Shown: positions 7,044-9,020 of the stretch, in pieces
Position numbering within the stretch: the first letter of the stretch is position 1
How the letters are laid out: the number at the start of each line of letters is the position of its first letter
NCBI GenBank assembly: GCA_021772355.1
Contig: JAJFMB010000142.1
Coordinates: 1-9,020, forward strand
Direction of reading: 5' to 3'
Source of the DNA: Chlamydiota bacterium
GTDB taxonomy: Bacteria; Chlamydiota; Chlamydiia; Chlamydiales; JAJFMB01
Length of the DNA: 9,020 nucleotides
Notes under the pieces: model-generated
Seen by the model: the letters and a program-made list of their open reading frames with translations, nothing else
What the model was told of the DNA's origin: nothing
Databases searched by the model: none
Program-made: the position numbers and the translations under genes

Positions 7044-7079
7044 GCATTTTTATTAAAGCGAATCCTTTGTTAAATCCTC

Positions 7080-7108
7080 TTGAAAGTTAGCGCGTCGTGC
7101 TTTACACT
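7080..7108 (+). promoter_or_regulatory. Sigma-70-type promoter for the TPR/LptE-like operon
   Basis: TTGAAA (7080-7085) and TACACT (7103-7108) are separated by 17 bp. The start would be near 7115, giving a leader of about 80 nt before ATG 7197. The leader holds a short TCCC-TTTTTT-GGGA hairpin (7144-7157). No convincing intrinsic terminator for dnaE is seen between 7044 and the promoter, so read-through from dnaE is possible. Confidence 0.5.
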
Positions 7109-7196
7109 CTATCCCTAAGAATAAAGTGATTTTCGTCAGTTTTTCCCTTTTTTGGGATCTCTGCTGGAAATTCTGCTAAGAAAGCAAGAGGTTGCG

Positions 7197-8228
7197 ATGA
7201 AAAATAAACTGATACTTATAGCTTGTGGACTGTTTTTAACTAATTCCTTACATGCCGCCCGGCTGTATAAAGAAGAAGTAAAACGGGGTGGATACACTTC
7301 GCAAAACGGTTACTTTGTCTCTCACCACGACCTGCCGAAAATGTCAGCGCAACAGCACTATGATCTTGCAGCAGAAGCATTCAAGAAGCAAGACTGGATG
7401 ACAGCATCCAAAAATTTTCGTATTGTAAAATTGAATTTTTACAATGACCCGCTAGCCTATGAAGCGATATTTTTTTTGGCGGTTTCCTATTTCAACATGA
7501 ACGAGCTCGATGCTGCAAATAGCGAATTTTCTGATTATTTGAAAAATTATTTAACCCCAAAGCATTTCCAAGAAGCAATTGAGTATAAGTTTGTTATAGC
7601 TGAGCGCTTTAAAAACGGAGAAAGAAAACGGATGTTTGGCGTACAGAGCTTGCCTAAATGGTCATCCGGTAAATACGCTGCCGTTGAGATTTACGATGAA
7701 GTGATTGCCGCTATCCCTGCACACGAGTACGCCGTACAAGCGCTCTACGCAAAAGGGCTTTTGCTGAACGAAATGAAAGAGTTTCGCGAGAGTGTGGACA
7801 CACTACAGCTTTTAATCAAACGCTTTCCTAAGCATCAATTGGCTCCTGAGAGTTTCCTTGCTATCACAAAAACATATGTGGATCAATGCCGATACGAATA
7901 TCAAAACCCTGACCTCATTACCTTTGCCGAAATTAATCTCAAGAGATTCACGCAAGAATTTCCAAGAGACCCCAGAATTGAAGATGTGAAAAACGACGTA
8001 CATCAGATCAAAGAGGAGTACGCAAAAGGTCTCTATCAAACGGGTTTATTTTACGAGCGTAAAGAAAAATTCCATGCCTCAGTGCTTTATTATAAAAATG
8101 CCTTGGAACTGTTTCCGGAAACCTCAGTTGCCGTTGATTGTGAAACGCGCATTGCACATTGTCAAAAGCGGATGGATAAACTTCATGCCTTAGCTCACAA
8201 TGAACGTCCTCCTATGGCAACCCCCTAA
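7197..8228 (+). CDS. Exported TPR protein, BamD/YfiO-like envelope assembly factor
   Basis: This is a secreted helical-repeat protein probably acting at the outer membrane or in the periplasm, in the manner of BamD, which docks on BamA. The N-terminus has a lysine-rich start and a hydrophobic core with a likely signal-peptidase I site after SLHA (residue 20). TPR-like helix pairs are visible at about 52-82, 88-118, 178-212 (ending IKRFPKH) and 275-310 (ending ALELFPE); the FP boundaries are typical of the BamD/YfiO/CpoB group. ATG 7197 is chosen because AAGAGG (7186-7191) is five bases upstream; a TTG at 7152 would add 15 residues that spoil the signal peptide. At 343 residues it is longer than E. 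coli BamD (about 245). LIAC at 7-10 formally matches a lipobox but leaves a very short hydrophobic stretch. The gene overlaps the next by one base. CpoB-like or generic TPR roles remain possible. Confidence 0.8.
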   Translation: MKNKLILIACGLFLTNSLHAARLYKEEVKRGGYTSQNGYFVSHHDLPKMSAQQHYDLAAEAFKKQDWMTASKNFRIVKLNFYNDPLAYEAIFFLAVSYFNMNELDAANSEFSDYLKNYLTPKHFQEAIEYKFVIAERFKNGERKRMFGVQSLPKWSSGKYAAVEIYDEVIAAIPAHEYAVQALYAKGLLLNEMKEFRESVDTLQLLIKRFPKHQLAPESFLAITKTYVDQCRYEYQNPDLITFAEINLKRFTQEFPRDPRIEDVKNDVHQIKEEYAKGLYQTGLFYERKEKFHASVLYYKNALELFPETSVAVDCETRIAHCQKRMDKLHALAHNERPPMATP

Positions 8229-8788
8229 TGCGCTGTCTAACTTTTGTCTTGTGGGGTATCATGCTCACTTGTACAGGTTGCCACTATCGCTTCGGTCAGG
8301 GAGACATTCCGGCCCATTATAAGACCATTACCATTCCTTATGCTAATGGTGATGAAGATGGGCGTCTCACAAACGCTCTTGTAAGAAAAATGAGTACTTC
8401 AGGTAACTTAGAGTACTGCCCCAACAACGGCGAACTCATTCTGTCCGTCACTATTCTTAAACTTCGCGATCGTAATATTGGCTTCCGCTATGATCGCTCG
8501 CGCCGGAAAGAAGAGCTCTTAAAAACCACGATCCCAACAGAAACACGGCGCACTATCTTTACCGAAGTAGCGGTAATTGAAGCCTGTTCCGATCGCGTTA
8601 TTGTCGGTCCGGTACGGATAAGCTCAAACGTCGATTTTGATCACGATTACTACTCCAGTCCAAATGCTATCAATATCTTTTCCCTAGGACAGCTAGGAAA
8701 CATCGATGCTGCATACGACGCTTCTCTTAATCCTCTCTACGACAGGCTCGCCGAGAAAATAGCCGACTATGTCAATAATAGCTGGTAG
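8228..8788 (+). CDS. LptE-like outer-membrane lipoprotein
   Basis: This is a predicted lipoprotein resembling LptE (RlpB), the partner of LptD that inserts lipopolysaccharide in the outer membrane. The 186 residues begin with a hydrophobic signal ending TCTGCHYRFG; Cys18 is the likely lipidated residue, although -3 is Cys rather than Leu. After it comes the LptE-like pattern: a CxYxFG start, KTITIPYANGDEDGRLTNAL (32-51), a small beta-rich domain, and a C-terminal helix. The start ATG shares its A with the upstream TAA (TAATG, 8226-8230), indicating translational coupling to the TPR gene and a shared role in envelope assembly. Its last seven codons lie inside a duplicated segment (8767-8814). 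The family call is from sequence pattern and context; the DUF-level chlamydial name may differ. Confidence 0.75.
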   Translation: MRCLTFVLWGIMLTCTGCHYRFGQGDIPAHYKTITIPYANGDEDGRLTNALVRKMSTSGNLEYCPNNGELILSVTILKLRDRNIGFRYDRSRRKEELLKTTIPTETRRTIFTEVAVIEACSDRVIVGPVRISSNVDFDHDYYSSPNAINIFSLGQLGNIDAAYDASLNPLYDRLAEKIADYVNNSW

Positions 8789-8814
8789 AAGAGTGGTTGT
8801 TGATGATTGGGCTT
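8767..8814. repeat. Repeat unit A, copy 1 (3' end of LptE-like gene and flank)
   Basis: This 48-bp segment recurs at 8931-8978 with 44 of 48 bases identical and no gaps. It contains the final codons and stop of the LptE-like gene plus 26 bp of downstream sequence. The three mismatches in the flank cluster at 8794-8798. Confidence 0.85.
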
Positions 8815-8870
8815 TAGCACGAGGAATAACTTTTAAAGAATAGAAGTTTGTCGTGTTGATTAAGGATTCC
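8815..8870. other. 56-bp insert between repeat units A and B, flanked by GGCTT
   Basis: In the second copy, units A and B run directly together, sharing GGCTT (8974-8978). In the first copy the same junction is split by this 56-bp segment, with GGCTT on both sides (8810-8814 and 8871-8875), as a 5-bp target duplication would look. It has no clear terminal inverted repeats. It can fold: AGCACGA (8816-8822) with TCGTGTT (8851-8857), and inside this AACTTTT (8828-8834) with TAGAAGTT (8841-8848). An equally good reading is that the second copy lost it by recombination between the GGCTT repeats. Confidence 0.5.
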
Positions 8871-8917
8871 GGCTTGTGTCAAAAGAAATTGCCTCTGACG
8901 AGGCAAGACTCGCTCAA
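8871..8917. repeat. Repeat unit B, copy 1
   Basis: A 47-bp segment repeated at 8974-9020 with a single mismatch (T8879 against C8982). It holds the hairpin described under the terminator entry. Identity may extend past 9020, where the window stops. Confidence 0.9.
8881..8906 (-). terminator. Intrinsic terminator-like hairpin for minus-strand transcripts, copy 1
   Basis: A perfect 7-bp stem, TTGCCTC (8889-8895) with GAGGCAA (8900-8906), has a 4-nt loop. On the minus strand it is followed at once by TTTCTTTT, as an intrinsic terminator requires; on the plus strand no U-run follows. It would stop a leftward gene beyond the window before it enters the LptE-like gene. Confidence 0.45.
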
Positions 8918-8930
8918 ACATTGCACCTGT

Positions 8931-8978
8931 CTATCTCAATAATAGCTGGTAGAAGAGAGATCGTTGATGATTGGGCTT
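8931..8978. repeat. Repeat unit A, copy 2
   Basis: Second copy of 8767-8814. It preserves the last codons of the LptE-like gene (YLNNSW and stop, against YVNNSW in the gene) but nothing upstream of them, so it is a non-coding duplicate of the gene's 3' end. It merges with unit B copy 2 through a shared GGCTT. Confidence 0.85.
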
Positions 8979-9020
8979 GTGCCAAAAGAAATTGCCTCTG
9001 ACGAGGCAAGACTCGCTCAA
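8974..9020. repeat. Repeat unit B, copy 2, cut by the right edge
   Basis: Repeats 8871-8917 at a distance of 103 bp with 46 of 47 bases identical. The window ends while the match is still perfect, so the true end of the unit, and any further copies, are outside view. Confidence 0.9.
8984..9009 (-). terminator. Intrinsic terminator-like hairpin for minus-strand transcripts, copy 2
   Basis: Identical to the hairpin in copy 1: 7-bp stem at 8992-8998 and 9003-9009, with the T-rich tract following on the minus strand. Two such hairpins 103 bp apart would act in tandem on the same leftward transcript. Confidence 0.45.

Noticed and set aside
7144..7157. Terminator for dnaE (TCCC-TTTTTT-GGGA)
   Set aside because: A 4-bp stem with no following U-run, and located downstream of the next operon's promoter.
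7152..7196. TTG start for the TPR protein at 7152
   Set aside because: It would place 15 residues ahead of a good signal peptide and lacks a ribosome site; ATG 7197 has AAGAGG at five bases.
8769..8843. Plus-strand 24-codon ORF (MSIIAGRRVVVDDWA...) overlapping the LptE-like stop
   Set aside because: No ribosome site, overlaps a stronger gene, and the frame is not preserved as an ORF start in copy 2, where ATG becomes ATC.
8814..8921. Minus-strand 35-codon ORF starting MFERVLPRQRQFLL
   Set aside because: It spans the 56-bp insert junction and has no clear ribosome site. Its first part may belong to a real reading frame, but as a complete gene in this copy it is not supported.
8767..9020. CRISPR array
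   Set aside because: Only two copies, of two different unit types, with unequal spacers and no short regular repeats.

Overview
The window most likely comes from a member of the Chlamydiae, probably an amoeba-associated lineage outside Chlamydiaceae. Three things suggest this. A sugar-phosphate/phosphate antiporter of the chlamydial UhpC type lies directly upstream of a 1236-residue dnaE. The two are followed by an envelope-assembly pair (a TPR/BamD-like protein and an LptE-like lipoprotein). From memory, this order resembles C. trachomatis CT544 (uhpC), CT545 (dnaE) and CT546-CT548. The moderately AT-rich coding DNA and the protein sequences fit. I could not run a search, so genus and species are left open.

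Layout. Positions 2-106 hold the last 34 codons of a plus-strand gene that runs off the left edge. A minus-strand cluster (1051 down to 121) follows: an O6-alkylguanine-DNA alkyltransferase (ogt) and then two tiny paralogous proteins of 59 and 62 residues. Only 22 bp separate ogt from a divergent plus-strand gene of unknown function (1074-1622). Each of these two genes appears to carry its promoter inside the other's coding region. After a 164-bp AT-rich spacer with several palindromes comes uhpC (1787-3166). A 166-bp leader with a possible 27-codon ORF and a long-range stem separates it from dnaE (3333-7043). A good sigma-70-type promoter (7080-7108) then starts a two-gene operon, TPR/BamD-like (7197-8228) and LptE-like (8228-8788), joined by a TAATG stop-start overlap.

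The last 250 bp are the oddest part. The 3' end of the LptE-like gene and its downstream flank are duplicated in tandem. One copy carries an extra 56 bp flanked by GGCTT, and each copy holds a hairpin that would act as a terminator on the minus strand. The window stops inside the second copy, so this may be a repeat array or a contig edge.

Functionally the genes cover phosphorylated-sugar import from the host (UhpC), replication (DnaE), repair of alkylated DNA (Ogt) and outer-membrane biogenesis (TPR/BamD-like, LptE-like). I see no convincing new multi-gene system. The items most worth a second look are the repeat tail, the palindromes upstream of uhpC, the tandem micro-paralogues and the dnaE leader.
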